From Rhodanobacter sp. OK091 (GTDB lineage: Bacteria > Pseudomonadota > Gammaproteobacteria > Xanthomonadales > Rhodanobacteraceae): a stretch of DNA of 64,000 nt. The first letter of the stretch is position 1; every line of letters begins with the position of its first letter. Shown here piece by piece: positions 8,751 through 16,894 of this stretch. The stretch covers positions 248,001 to 312,000 of the forward strand of contig NZ_FRCH01000003.1 in NCBI RefSeq assembly GCF_900142825.1, in the 5' to 3' direction. A program made the translations under genes and the position numbers. The notes under the pieces are model-generated. The model was not told the origin of the DNA and ran no database searches. It was given only the letters and a program-made list of their open reading frames with translations.

Positions 8751-9737
8751 ATGGACTACATCAATCTGGGCAAGTCGGGTCTCAAGGTCTCGCGCATCTG
8801 CCTTGGATGCATGAGCTATTCGGTAACACCTACCGACGAGAGGCCATGGACTCTGGACGAGGAGCACGGCCGGCCGTTCATCCGGCGCGCAATCGAGCTG
8901 GGCATCAACTATTTCGACACCGCCAACATGTATTCGGGCGGCGACAGCGAACTGATGCTGGGCCGCGCACTGCATGATTTCGCCCGGCGCGAGGAAGTCG
9001 TCATCGCGACGAAGGTGTTCTATCCGATGCGTGCCGATGCGAACGGCGGAGGCTTGTCGCGCAAATCGATCATGACCGAGATCGATGCCAGTCTGCGCCG
9101 GCTGGGCACGGATTATGTCGATCTTTACCAGATTCACCGCTGGGACGAGGCCACGCCGATCGAGGAGACGCTGGAGGCGCTGCACGACGTGGTGAAGTCG
9201 GGCAAGGCGCGCTATATCGGCGCCTCGTCGATGTCGGCGTGGCAGTTCGCCAAAGCGCTGTATACCGCCGACCTGCACGGCTGGACGCGTTTCATCTCCA
9301 TGCAGCCGCACTACAACCTGCTCTATCGCGAGGAGGAGCGCGAGATGCTGGAACTGTGCGCGCAGGAAGGCATCGGCGTGGTGCCGTGGAGCCCGCTGGC
9401 GCGTGGCCGGCTGGCGCGGGCGTGGGAGGACGAACCCAGCACCGTGCGCGGTGGCTCCGACCCGTGGGGCGATGGCGTGTATGCCGCGAGCAAGGCAGCG
9501 GACAAGGCGGTGGTGGAACGTGTCGGCGAGGTCGCCGCGCGACTCGGCGTGCCCCGCGCACAGGTGGCGCTGGCCTGGCTGCTGCACAAACCCACGGTGA
9601 CCGCGCCGATCGTGGGCGCGACCAAGCCGCACCATCTGGAAGAAGCGGTGGCGGCGCTGGCGGTCAGGTTGCCGGATGCCGAGATCGAGGCGCTTGAGGC
9701 GCGCTACGTGCCGCACGCAGTCGCTGGCATCGACTGA
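8751..9737 (+). CDS. Aldo/keto reductase
   Basis: 328-residue NADPH-dependent (beta/alpha)8 oxidoreductase reducing aldehydes or ketones in the cytoplasm. The catalytic tetrad is visible: Asp56 and Tyr61 in [11 protein letters not shown], Lys88 in IATKVF and His129 in YQIHRWD. The C-terminal cofactor region [14 protein letters not shown] is present. It resembles the YajO/Tas-like AKR subgroup. A strong AGGAGA ribosome-binding site sits 9 bases before the ATG. It is 63 bases downstream of the EamA gene on the same strand and could be co-transcribed, but no functional link is apparent. Confidence 0.93.
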   Translation: MDYINLGKSGLKVSRICLGCMSYSVTPTDERPWTLDEEHGRPFIRRAIELGINYFDTANMYSGGDSELMLGRALHDFARREEVVIATKVFYPMRADANGGGLSRKSIMTEIDASLRRLGTDYVDLYQIHRWDEATPIEETLEALHDVVKSGKARYIGASSMSAWQFAKALYTADLHGWTRFISMQPHYNLLYREEEREMLELCAQEGIGVVPWSPLARGRLARAWEDEPSTVRGGSDPWGDGVYAASKAADKAVVERVGEVAARLGVPRAQVALAWLLHKPTVTAPIVGATKPHHLEEAVAALAVRLPDAEIEALEARYVPHAVAGID

Positions 9738-10045
9738 TCGAGACGGAGGGTCAGGCGGGGCTCTTAACAGCCGAAGGGCTGGTCATCGGGTTTCATGGGG
9801 CGATCTGATAGGTGTCGATTCTCGGCCGACCATCGAGCCGTCGCCTGCGCAAGCCGTCAATCTGCAAGAAGGGGTCCTTCTCCCGCTGGGAGAAGGTGCC
9901 GACAGGCGGATGAGGGTACGCACGGAGCGGGAAATATCACTCTTGCGCTCCGACCGAACCCTCTCCCGGCGGGAGAGGGGCTTTACGTCGCAACGCAACC
10001 ATTCGGAACCGCTCCTTCAGCAGACAATCCGCCGCAAGCTTTCCA
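9738..10045. other. Intergenic region with repeat element, no gene seen
   Basis: 308 bases between the convergent aldo/keto reductase and TraB/GumN genes. I see no convincing coding frame. The centre (about 9871-9980) is an intergenic repeat of the type dispersed in Xanthomonadales and pseudomonads; the remainder shows no recognisable signal. Confidence 0.6.
9876..9978. repeat. Dispersed intergenic repeat with two C-T-rich palindromes
   Basis: Two short palindromes, CCTTCTCCCGCTGGGAGAAGG shortened here to arms CCTTCTCCC/GGGAGAAGG at 9876-9896 and CCTCTCCC/GGGAGAGG at 9960-9978, flank a GGCGGATGAGGGTACGC segment. This composite is familiar from many Xanthomonadales and Pseudomonas spacers. 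It can fold into two hairpins and may act as a bidirectional terminator between the convergent genes. Confidence 0.6.
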
Positions 10046-10918
10046 CTACTGGCGGGCAGCCTCGATACCCAGCTTGTGCAACTGTGCCTGCACGCTGTCC
10101 GGCCCGGCCAGGTGGGCGGCGCCGACGGCGATGAAGATCGTGCCGCTGTGGTTGCGCAGCAGGTCGCCGATGCGGGCGGCCCAGTTCTGGTTGCGTTGCA
10201 CCAGCAGGCGCTGATACAGCTTCGGTTCGGTCTGCCGCAAGTCCTCGTCTTCGAGGCGGGCGATGGTGGCGACATCGCCGTTCTTCCACGCGTCGATCAG
10301 CTGGGTCAGTTCGATCGGGCCCTTGTCGACATCGCGGATACTGGAACGCAGGAAGGCCAGTTCCACCGACGGCGGCATGTCGGCGAGAAAACGGATCTGC
10401 TGCTCGGCGGTTTCCAGCCCCAGCACCTGTTTGCCGTCGCCGGCCATCTGCGCCTTCAGCTGCTTGTCGACGCCATGCTCGGGGTCGAGTCCGGCCTTCA
10501 GCAGCGGCGCCGTCGCCAGTGTCAAGGCGGCCAGCCATGGGCGCATCACGTTGAGCGCCTGCACGCCGCCGGGTACACCGGCCTTGTTCGCCGCGATCGT
10601 CAGCCGCAGCTGTTCGGACGGGTTCAGCAAGCTCGGCAGCGGATGGGCCACGTCCACGCCATAGCGCAGCACCAGCGCCATCATGTTCGCCTGGTCGTCG
10701 TTGGTCAGTTCGATATACAGCGTCTTGCTGTCCGCCACCGCCCGGTCCAGCGCCGGGTAGTGCCACGCGGTGTCGTTAGGCAGCAGGTGCACGGTGCCGA
10801 ACAGGTAGATGGTGGTGTCGGCGTCCTTCACCACCCATAGCGCGGGGCGGGCGATGGTTGCCGCGGGCAGCAACAGAAATAGGCAAAACAGCAGGCGCGC
10901 AGGCAAGGACGGTTTCAT
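10046..10918 (-). CDS. TraB/GumN family protein, exported
   Basis: 290 residues with a signal peptide (MKPSLPARLLFCLFLLLPAATIA) and the TraB/GumN (Pfam TraB) core: WVVKDADTTIYLFGTVHLLP near the N-terminus, and IAVGAAHLAGPDSVQAQLHKLGI at the C-terminus. These GX2H-like motifs are thought to define a Tiki-like metalloprotease fold, but the bacterial function is not established. The ATG at 10918 is chosen because it starts the signal peptide. It overlaps the stop of the upstream GNAT gene as ATGA. Confidence 0.88.
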   Translation of the reverse strand: MKPSLPARLLFCLFLLLPAATIARPALWVVKDADTTIYLFGTVHLLPNDTAWHYPALDRAVADSKTLYIELTNDDQANMMALVLRYGVDVAHPLPSLLNPSEQLRLTIAANKAGVPGGVQALNVMRPWLAALTLATAPLLKAGLDPEHGVDKQLKAQMAGDGKQVLGLETAEQQIRFLADMPPSVELAFLRSSIRDVDKGPIELTQLIDAWKNGDVATIARLEDEDLRQTEPKLYQRLLVQRNQNWAARIGDLLRNHSGTIFIAVGAAHLAGPDSVQAQLHKLGIEAARQ

Positions 10919-11388
10919 GTCGACATTGTCGCGCGTATCGCACGGGTCATGAACGCGCTGTTGGGATCCTCGACGTAGTCGGCGAACGGCCCGCACATTA
11001 CGAAACCGAAGCGCGCATACAGACGGCGGGCTGGCGCGAATCCTTCCATCGAGCCGGTCTCCAGGCTCACGCGCTCATAGCCGCGGCGGTCGGCCTCCTC
11101 CAGGATGTGCTGCATCAGCCTCGCCGCCACGCCTTTGCGGAGATGGGCCGCGGAAGTGCGCATCGACTTGATCTCGCCATGCCGGCGATCGAGCTCCTTC
11201 AGTGCGCCGCAACCCATCAGTTCGCCGTCGTGCCACACGCTCCAGAACGTGATCTCAGGCCGGCGCAGACCGTCGAGGTCGAGCGCATGGATGCTCTCCG
11301 GCGGCGAATGCTGCGCCACGCCCTGCAGATGCTCGCGCAGCAGCTGGATGATGTCGGAGCCGGTGAGGTCGTCGAGGCGGATGTGCAT
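10915..11388 (-). CDS. GNAT family N-acetyltransferase
   Basis: 157-residue acetyl-CoA-dependent acetyltransferase. Motif A is seen in MRTSAAHLRKGVAARLMQHILEEA (the R/Q-x-x-G-x-G/A acetyl-CoA pyrophosphate loop), followed by VSLETGSMEGFAPARRLYARFGF, the beta5-alpha4 signature close to YsnE/PhnO-like enzymes. Substrate unknown. Its stop overlaps the TraB/GumN start, and the YCII gene is 16 bases upstream on the same strand, so all three may share a transcript. Confidence 0.9.
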   Translation of the reverse strand: MHIRLDDLTGSDIIQLLREHLQGVAQHSPPESIHALDLDGLRRPEITFWSVWHDGELMGCGALKELDRRHGEIKSMRTSAAHLRKGVAARLMQHILEEADRRGYERVSLETGSMEGFAPARRLYARFGFVMCGPFADYVEDPNSAFMTRAIRATMST

Positions 11389-11404
11389 GGGTTCCGCCGT
11401 ATTC

Positions 11405-11791
11405 CTAGGTCGGGGTTTCGTTGGTCAATGCGTAGGCGCTGCCGCGTGCGGGGTCGATCGGCCGGACCTCGCAGACCAGGCCGTAAGCCAGGCATGGGTT
11501 TTCCGCCGCAATGCGTGCTGCTTCGTCCAAGCTGTTCGCGAGGATGAACCAGTAACCGCCGACCACCTCTTTGGCCTCGGCAAACGGGCCGTCCATGGTC
11601 GTTCGCCGCGACACCACCTTGCCCTCGCGCGCCAGCCGTTTGCCGACCCCGATCCTGCCCTCGCCAAGGAGCCGGTCATACCACGCGTAGAACCGGTCGA
11701 TCGCGTCCTGGATATCTTCGCGCGAGGCGTCCTTGTCCCATTGGCCGCGGGAGAGGACGAGGTATTCGGAGAGTGGACTTTGCTGGTTCAT
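11405..11791 (-). CDS. YCII-related domain (DGPF) protein
   Basis: 128-residue protein of the YCII/DGPF family, with dimeric ferredoxin-like fold. The diagnostic block TTMDGPFAEAKEVVGGYWFILANSLDEAARIA is present at about residues 61-93. Family members often pair with ECF sigma factors or act as small-molecule-binding or lyase-like proteins, but the function here is unknown. The ATG at 11791 (MNQQSPLSEYLVLSRG) is used since the upstream extension is not conserved-looking. Transcribed with the GNAT gene. Confidence 0.85.
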   Translation of the reverse strand: MNQQSPLSEYLVLSRGQWDKDASREDIQDAIDRFYAWYDRLLGEGRIGVGKRLAREGKVVSRRTTMDGPFAEAKEVVGGYWFILANSLDEAARIAAENPCLAYGLVCEVRPIDPARGSAYALTNETPT

Positions 11792-11867
11792 GGTTCGCTT
11801 CCGTTGGATTTGCATCGTGCTGGCAGATACGACGCCGCAAAAGGCCGGACTCCGGCGAACAGCAACT

Positions 11868-12986
11868 TCAGCGCGGGACGCGGTAGCCGCCTGCAACGCC
11901 ATGCGGACTCAGCGTGATCTGCCACAGCTGGTCGCGACGACTGCGGAACACGGCGGCGGACACGGCGAGGTAGTAGCGCCACATGCGCCGGAAGCGTTCA
12001 TCGTAGGTTCCCGGCAGCGACGGCCACGCCGCTTCGATGTTGGCGCGCCACGCCGTCAGGGTGCGGTCGTAGTCGGCGCCGAAGTTGTGCCAGTCCTCGA
12101 CCACGAACAGGTCCTCCAGCGCGGCCGCCACCTGGCTGGCGGCGGGGATCATCGAGTTCGGGAAGATGTATTTCTCGATCCACGGGTCGGGCTGTGCCGG
12201 CGCGCTGTTGCTGCCTATGCAATGCAGCAGCGACAGGCCGTCCTCCTTCAGGCAACGGCGCACGGTTTCGAAATACGCGCGATAGTTCTTGCCGCCGACA
12301 TGCTCGAACATGCCCAGCGAATACACCGCATCGAAGCGCTCGTTGATGTCGTGGTAATCCTGCAGGCGGATCTCGATCGGCAGCCCCGCGCACATTTCGC
12401 GCGCGTACTCGGCCTGCTCCTGCGAGACGGTAATGCCGACGCCCTCGATGCCGTAATGCTCGGCGGCGTACTTCAACGCCTCGCCCCAACCGCAGCCGAT
12501 GTCGAGCACGCGCTGGCCAGTCTTGAGCTGCAGTTTGCGGCAGACCAGATCGAGCTTGGCCGCCTGTGCGTCGTCGAGGTTGTCGGCTTTCGCCCAGTAA
12601 CCGCAGGAATACACCATGCGCCGGCCCAGCATGGCCTGGAACAGATCATTGCCGAGATCGTAATGCGCCTTGCCGATCTCGAACGCGCGCTCGCCGCGCT
12701 GCAGATTGATGAAACGGGCCTTCAGATGCGCAAGCAAGGTGTCTAGTGTTTTCAGTTCCTGATCAAGCCCGGCGGTAAGCAATCGCGTGCACAGGCCGGG
12801 CAGGTCGTCGGCATCCCACCAGCCGTCCATGTACGCCTCGCCCAGGCCCAGCGAGCCGCGGGCGAACACGCGGTTGTACAGGCGTCCGTCATGCACGCGC
12901 AGGTCGATCGGAGCATCGCCGTCGATGTGGATGCCGGCCTGTTCGAGCAGTTCGCTGGCGCGGTTTTTCAGATCGTCCTGGCTCAT
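11868..12986 (-). CDS. cfa: Cyclopropane-fatty-acyl-phospholipid synthase
   Basis: 372-residue SAM-dependent enzyme that adds a methylene group across cis double bonds of membrane phospholipid acyl chains. HYDLGND (108-114), VYSCGYW (125-131), the SAM loop LDIGCGWGE (161-169) and GVGITVSQEQ are all visible, and the C-terminus RMWRYYLAVSAAVFRSR is typical. It lies 31 bases downstream of the DUF190 gene, which itself follows crcB, so fluoride-induced transcripts could extend into it. Normally cfa responds to stationary phase or acid stress; no separate promoter is obvious in the short gap. Confidence 0.94.
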   Translation of the reverse strand: MSQDDLKNRASELLEQAGIHIDGDAPIDLRVHDGRLYNRVFARGSLGLGEAYMDGWWDADDLPGLCTRLLTAGLDQELKTLDTLLAHLKARFINLQRGERAFEIGKAHYDLGNDLFQAMLGRRMVYSCGYWAKADNLDDAQAAKLDLVCRKLQLKTGQRVLDIGCGWGEALKYAAEHYGIEGVGITVSQEQAEYAREMCAGLPIEIRLQDYHDINERFDAVYSLGMFEHVGGKNYRAYFETVRRCLKEDGLSLLHCIGSNSAPAQPDPWIEKYIFPNSMIPAASQVAAALEDLFVVEDWHNFGADYDRTLTAWRANIEAAWPSLPGTYDERFRRMWRYYLAVSAAVFRSRRDQLWQITLSPHGVAGGYRVPR

Positions 12987-13017
12987 GCTTGCCTCGTCGT
13001 TGGGCGGTTCGTGCTGA

Positions 13018-13356
13018 TCAGTGTTTGCCGAGCAGTGCAAAGCTTGCCGGTGAATACGCATACGTCGCATCGACGCCGGCCGCGCGTACCAGCTGCAGCA
13101 GCAATTCGACCTGGTCTTCGCGCAGCAGGAATTCGACCTTGACCGGCAGGTCGTCGGCCAGCTCGAAGAACTGTTCCTCGTGCAGCACGCCGTGCCGGCC
13201 GAAACCGGCGATCGCGCGGAATACCGAACCGCCGCCTAGGCCATGCTGCTTGGCCTGTTCCAGCAGCCACTCGGACAGCAGCATGCCGTCGTGCTTCGCG
13301 CGCAGGTGGCAGTAAAAATACAGATGCACGCCTTGTTGCAGGTTTTCCTGATTCAT
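13018..13356 (-). CDS. DUF190 domain protein, CrcB-associated
   Basis: 112-residue protein of the DUF190 family: VHLYFYCHLRAKHDGMLLSEWLLEQAKQHGLGGGSVFRAIAGFG with a ferredoxin-like or PII-like fold, and a conserved GFGRHG turn. DUF190 genes commonly neighbour the fluoride channel gene crcB, sometimes fused to it. Here it starts 13 bases after the crcB stop and is presumably under the same fluoride riboswitch. Its role is unproven; a PII-like ligand sensor or channel partner is plausible. Confidence 0.85.
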   Translation of the reverse strand: MNQENLQQGVHLYFYCHLRAKHDGMLLSEWLLEQAKQHGLGGGSVFRAIAGFGRHGVLHEEQFFELADDLPVKVEFLLREDQVELLLQLVRAAGVDATYAYSPASFALLGKH

Positions 13357-13369
13357 GCGATTCCCCGGA

Positions 13370-13756
13370 TCAATGGCGCAGCAGGCTGCGAGTGAGGAAG
13401 ATGCCGAGCACGGTCATCGCCAGTGAGCCGACCACATGCACCGCCACGTGACCGCTGAACCACAGGTATTGCTGACGTAGCAATAGCGTGGCGGATTCGG
13501 CCGAGAAGGTGGAGAACGTGGTCAGGCCACCCAGGAAGCCGGTGAATACGAACAGCCGCAGTTCCGGCGCCAGGGTCTGGAAATGGTCGAACAGGCCCAT
13601 CACGCAGCCCATCAGCAGGCCGCCGACGAGATTCGCGGCCAGCGTGCCCAGCGGCAAGGTGGGAAACAACGGGTTGAGCATGACGCCCAAGCCCCAGCGC
13701 AGCCAGCAGCCGATGGCTCCGCCGACACCAATTGCAACAAATCCACTAAAGCCCAC
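13370..13756 (-). CDS. crcB: Fluoride-specific ion channel CrcB/Fluc
   Basis: 128-residue inner-membrane fluoride channel with four hydrophobic helices; it works as an inverted dimer exporting F-. Key family residues are present: GAIGCWLRW (13-21), Asn42 in TLAANLVG, and the phenylalanine-bearing TTFSTFS (79-85) that lines the pore. A GTG start at 13756 is chosen because AGGAGA lies 7 bases upstream; the in-frame upstream sequence is the riboswitch, not protein. First gene of crcB-DUF190(-cfa). Confidence 0.94.
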   Translation of the reverse strand: MGFSGFVAIGVGGAIGCWLRWGLGVMLNPLFPTLPLGTLAANLVGGLLMGCVMGLFDHFQTLAPELRLFVFTGFLGGLTTFSTFSAESATLLLRQQYLWFSGHVAVHVVGSLAMTVLGIFLTRSLLRH

Positions 13757-13824
13757 GAGCGCGTCTCCTGACAATGAAAGTGTCCGGTTGCCGCGGTGGC
13801 AGGCACGCCTGCGCCGCCGGAAGC

Positions 13825-13922
13825 CGGTGGTGCAGGCATCATCAACCTCAACGACGGACGAGAGGTGGTTTGTCACGGGATGCCGAAGAATGCCCGAAAC
13901 GGGAGGCATGCCATCTCCCCTG
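13825..13922 (-). ncRNA. Fluoride riboswitch (crcB motif)
   Basis: The leader of crcB matches the fluoride aptamer piece by piece. GGAGATGGCAT...CCTCC gives the P2 stem and the GAUGG bulge. ACAAACC, a short stem (ACCTC / GAGGT) and TGATGATGCC follow, the last closing P1 with the early GGCAT. These blocks are almost identical in order to the well-known Pseudomonas syringae crcB leader as I recall it. Unlike that one, about 27 nt with a CGGG/CCCG hairpin are inserted between CCTCC and ACAAACC. The strand is the same as crcB, and the aptamer ends about 70 nt before the GTG. The expression platform is probably translational or a GC-rich hairpin downstream. Confidence 0.88.
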
Positions 13923-13928
13923 GCAACC

Positions 13929-13959
13929 ATCCTAGTCGATCAGGCGGTCCCGCCGTCAA
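13929..13959 (-). promoter_or_regulatory. Candidate sigma-70 promoter for crcB leader
   Basis: TTGACG (complement of 13954-13959) and TAGGAT (complement of 13929-13934) are separated by 19 bases, placing the transcript start about 7 bases on, right at the 5' edge of the fluoride aptamer. Spacing is slightly long, so moderate confidence. Confidence 0.45.
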
Positions 13960-14018
13960 GCGTGGCGCGTGGTTGCGGCGGCTCTATACTGCGCGACCCG
14001 CCGACACTGTTGTGCCCC

Positions 14019-15287
14019 ATGAACCCACCCCATCGCACCATGCGACGCAGCTTGCCCTGGTTGCTGGCGGCGTTGTCGATGATCGGGCCGTTCTCGATCG
14101 ATGCGGTGTTTCCGTCGTTTCCGTTGATCGGCGCACGTTTTGCGGTGGATGACACCGGGCTGCAGCAACTGCTCAGCGTGTACCTGATCACGTATGCGGC
14201 CATGAGCCTGTTCCACGGTGCGATCTCCGATGCGATTGGGCGCAAGCCGGTCATCGTTACTGGCATGCTGGTCTATGCGCTCGCTTCGGCGGGCGCCGCA
14301 CTGTCGACCTCGTTCGCGATGTTGTTGACCTGCCGCGGCTTGCAAGGCATGTGCGCCGGTGCGGGTCTGGTCGTGGGGCGCGCGATAGTCCGCGACACCC
14401 ACGAGGGCGCTGCCGCGCAGCGGCTGATGTCGCACGTGATGATGATTTTCGGGGTGGCGCCGGTGATTGCACCGATGGTCGGCGCGCTGCTGCTGCCACT
14501 GGGTGGCTGGCACGGCATTTTCTGGGTGCTGGCGGGATTCACCACGCTGCTGGCACTGGCCCTGGCCTTGCTGCTTGCGGAAAGCCACCCACCGGCGCGG
14601 CGTACATCGTTCGCGCCGCGGCCGCTGCTGGCCAGCTATCTGTCGTTTGGCCGCGATCGGCCATTCTGGCCGCTGCTGATTTCCAGTTCGGTCAACTTTG
14701 CCGGGCTGTTCCTGTATATCGCTTCAGCACCGCGCATCGTGCGCCAGCTGCTGCATCTTTCGGCGGCGGATTTTCCGTGGCTGTTCCTGCCGGTGGTGAC
14801 CGGCCTGATCGGTGGTGCGTGGCTGTCCGGGCGGATGGCCGAACGGCACACTGCAACTTTCACGCTGAATCTGGGCTATGCGGTGATGTTGCTGGCCTGT
14901 GCCCTGCATCTGCTGCTGGCGTGGGTGTTTCCCGCGCCGCGGCTGCCGTGGTCGATGCTGCCGCTGATCCTGCACGGCGTCGGCGTGCAGCTGGCGTTTC
15001 CCACCTTGACGCTGTTGCTGCTGGATCGTTTCCCGCGGCAGCGTGGCGGGATTTCCTCGGTGCAGGCGTTCGCCAGTCTGCTGCTCTGCAGCGTGGTGGC
15101 CGGCGTGCTGTCGCCACTGCTGTCGGTCAGCATGCTGCATCTCGCACTCGGCGCATCGGTGCTGACCGTCATCGGCGTGCTGGCTTGGCGGTGGTACCAC
15201 GCGATCATGCGTCGTTCGCCCGATCGACCAGCGGCAGCCGTCGACCCGGCCACGGAGATGCAGGCAGAGATTGCCGAGCCGCGCTGA
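14019..15287 (+). CDS. Bcr/CflA-type MFS multidrug efflux transporter
   Basis: 422-residue major facilitator with 12 predicted helices. The N-terminal segment SMIGPFSIDAVFPSFPLIGARF and the loop DAIGRKPVIVTGM (MFS motif A region), plus GLVVGRAIVRD, are typical of drug:H+ antiporter-1 Bcr/CflA proteins, which export chloramphenicol, bicyclomycin or other compounds. The ATG at 14019 follows a TATACT -10-like box near 13985, while the longer in-frame extension overlaps the antisense riboswitch and is rejected. Divergent from the crcB operon. Substrate unknown. Confidence 0.9.
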   Translation: MNPPHRTMRRSLPWLLAALSMIGPFSIDAVFPSFPLIGARFAVDDTGLQQLLSVYLITYAAMSLFHGAISDAIGRKPVIVTGMLVYALASAGAALSTSFAMLLTCRGLQGMCAGAGLVVGRAIVRDTHEGAAAQRLMSHVMMIFGVAPVIAPMVGALLLPLGGWHGIFWVLAGFTTLLALALALLLAESHPPARRTSFAPRPLLASYLSFGRDRPFWPLLISSSVNFAGLFLYIASAPRIVRQLLHLSAADFPWLFLPVVTGLIGGAWLSGRMAERHTATFTLNLGYAVMLLACALHLLLAWVFPAPRLPWSMLPLILHGVGVQLAFPTLTLLLLDRFPRQRGGISSVQAFASLLLCSVVAGVLSPLLSVSMLHLALGASVLTVIGVLAWRWYHAIMRRSPDRPAAAVDPATEMQAEIAEPR

Positions 15288-15294
15288 GCGGGAA

Positions 15295-16446
15295 CTACAC
15301 CGGTGGCGCCGGCGGGTCCGGATCGGAGGGTGTGTTCTGCACAACGGCATCCGTCGACATCAGCACGGTCGCGCGCGCCAGCGCCTGTACCAGCGAAGGT
15401 GAGCGGTAGCTCGCATCGGCGAGCCAGCGCTGCCAGACCGAGTCGTCCACTTTTTCGTTGACGCCGGTGCCCAGCGTGCGGTCGAACGGCGGCTTGAATT
15501 CCTTGTAGAGGCCGTACATGAATTCAGCATACGAATTGCGTGCCATGCCCATGTCGGCATCGATAGCCGGAGCGATCAGTGAGTCGCATGCCAGGCCAGC
15601 GGCCATCGCTTTGCGCTGCATCCACGCTAATGGCAGATCAGGCAGCGGATCGGGCTTGCGGCCGGCTGCATCGCAATCGTTGCCGCCACCGACGTCGGCA
15701 TGTGACCCGATGAACCAGCGTTGTTCGATCTCGACCTGTTCGGGTTTCTTCGAGGTCAGGGTTTCGCCGGGTTTCAGCGTATAGGGGTTACGCGTCCATA
15801 CCGCCGGCGCAAAATCGGCGCGGTGCTCGTCCAGCGCCAGTGCCTGATACGCGTATTTGACGATCTTGCTGAGCTCGGTGTCGTGGAATCGATAGCGGGC
15901 GCGGGCATACGGGAACCACGAAGCCGTGTCCGGAATGCCGAGCGAGCCGACCGTATCCCATACCCCGACGAAGTGGATCTCGATTTCGGTCGAACGGCTG
16001 GCGCGGAACGCCACTGCGGCCGGGTCGTCCGGCTTGGTCCCGACATCGCGGTAGAAATCGTAGGCGCCGGAAATATCCGCCTTGGCCACACTGCCATCGG
16101 CGCCGCGCCTGAGCAGGCCGCACTTGCGGATCATCCCGCCGAGGCTGCGCGCCGTGTATGCGCCGCGACTGAAGCCGAACAGATAGATATCGTCGCCGGG
16201 TTGCCACACCGCACACAGCCAGCGGTAGCCCTCGATCACGTTGTCGGAAAGGCCGTAGCCGAACGCGCCGCCAAGCAGGTGAGTGAGGCCCGGCGACACA
16301 CCGACACCGGGGAGATAATTGACCAGTTGCTCGATGCCGGCCGCGTCGCGCCGCGCAATCAGCTGGCGCAGCCGTTCCACACTGGTATTGGACTCCGGTT
16401 TGTTCCAGGTGCCATCGAACAGCAGCACCAACCTGCGTGTGGCCAT
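15295..16446 (-). CDS. DUF2235 alpha/beta-hydrolase (Tle1-like)
   Basis: 383-residue protein of the DUF2235 family: LLFDGTWN (8-15), FGFSRGAYTAR with a GxSxG-type nucleophile at Ser93, VGVWDTVGSLG, and WFIGSHADVGGG, which supplies the expected catalytic Asp/His region. Characterised relatives include type VI effector phospholipases Tle1, but no signal peptide, VgrG, PAAR or immunity gene is adjacent here, so an effector role is not supported. The start at 16446 (MATRRLVLLFDG) begins directly at the family core. The C-terminus is a short Pro/Asp tail. Confidence 0.88.
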   Translation of the reverse strand: MATRRLVLLFDGTWNKPESNTSVERLRQLIARRDAAGIEQLVNYLPGVGVSPGLTHLLGGAFGYGLSDNVIEGYRWLCAVWQPGDDIYLFGFSRGAYTARSLGGMIRKCGLLRRGADGSVAKADISGAYDFYRDVGTKPDDPAAVAFRASRSTEIEIHFVGVWDTVGSLGIPDTASWFPYARARYRFHDTELSKIVKYAYQALALDEHRADFAPAVWTRNPYTLKPGETLTSKKPEQVEIEQRWFIGSHADVGGGNDCDAAGRKPDPLPDLPLAWMQRKAMAAGLACDSLIAPAIDADMGMARNSYAEFMYGLYKEFKPPFDRTLGTGVNEKVDDSVWQRWLADASYRSPSLVQALARATVLMSTDAVVQNTPSDPDPPAPPV

Positions 16447-16651
16447 GACGCCTCCAGCGCTGTCGTAGTCATTCCGGGTCGACTCTAGGCCGCGATGCGC
16501 GGCGAGGCTAGTGCCCGGCATGATCGCGCTGTTCAGCAGAGTCGGCGAAAGAATGGTGTACGGGAATTGCCACAAAGACGACACGACGTTGACGGCCACT
16601 TGACTGCACATGGGCGATGAGTGGTGTTATCCAGACCAGCGGAGTCTCGCC

Positions 16652-16879
16652 ATGCCGTACAAAGCCATCAGCGACCTGCCTGATTCGGTACGCAATCACG
16701 TGCCCGCACACGCGCAGGAAATCTACAAGGAAGCGTTCAATCACGCGTGGAACGAATATGCCGACGAGGACGAGCGGCGTGGCGATGAATCGCGCGAGGA
16801 GGCTGCCCACAAGGTCGCTTGGGCGGCGGTGAAGAAGCAATACAGCAAGGGCGCTGACGGTGACTGGCACGCACGCTAG
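16652..16879 (+). CDS. chaB: ChaB family protein
   Basis: 75-residue acidic protein with the ChaB core PYKAISDLPDSVRNHVPAHAQEIYKEAFNHAWNEY and helix EEAAHKVAWAAVKKQY. In E. coli chaB lies beside chaA and was named a cation-transport regulator, but its true role is obscure. Starting at ATG 16652 with GGAG 9 bases upstream gives the normal length. It is a single-gene unit between the divergent DUF2235 gene and the convergent HEAGH protein gene. Confidence 0.88.
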   Translation: MPYKAISDLPDSVRNHVPAHAQEIYKEAFNHAWNEYADEDERRGDESREEAAHKVAWAAVKKQYSKGADGDWHAR

Positions 16880-16894
16880 GACTCGGGCGAACGC

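Noticed and set aside
13757-13930. In-frame 58-codon extension upstream of crcB
   Set aside because: This stretch is the fluoride riboswitch and the leader; the GTG at 13756 has a proper AGGAGA.
15295-16446. Type VI secretion effector module around the DUF2235 gene
   Set aside because: No VgrG, PAAR, chaperone or immunity gene is nearby, so Tle1-like effector function is not supported.
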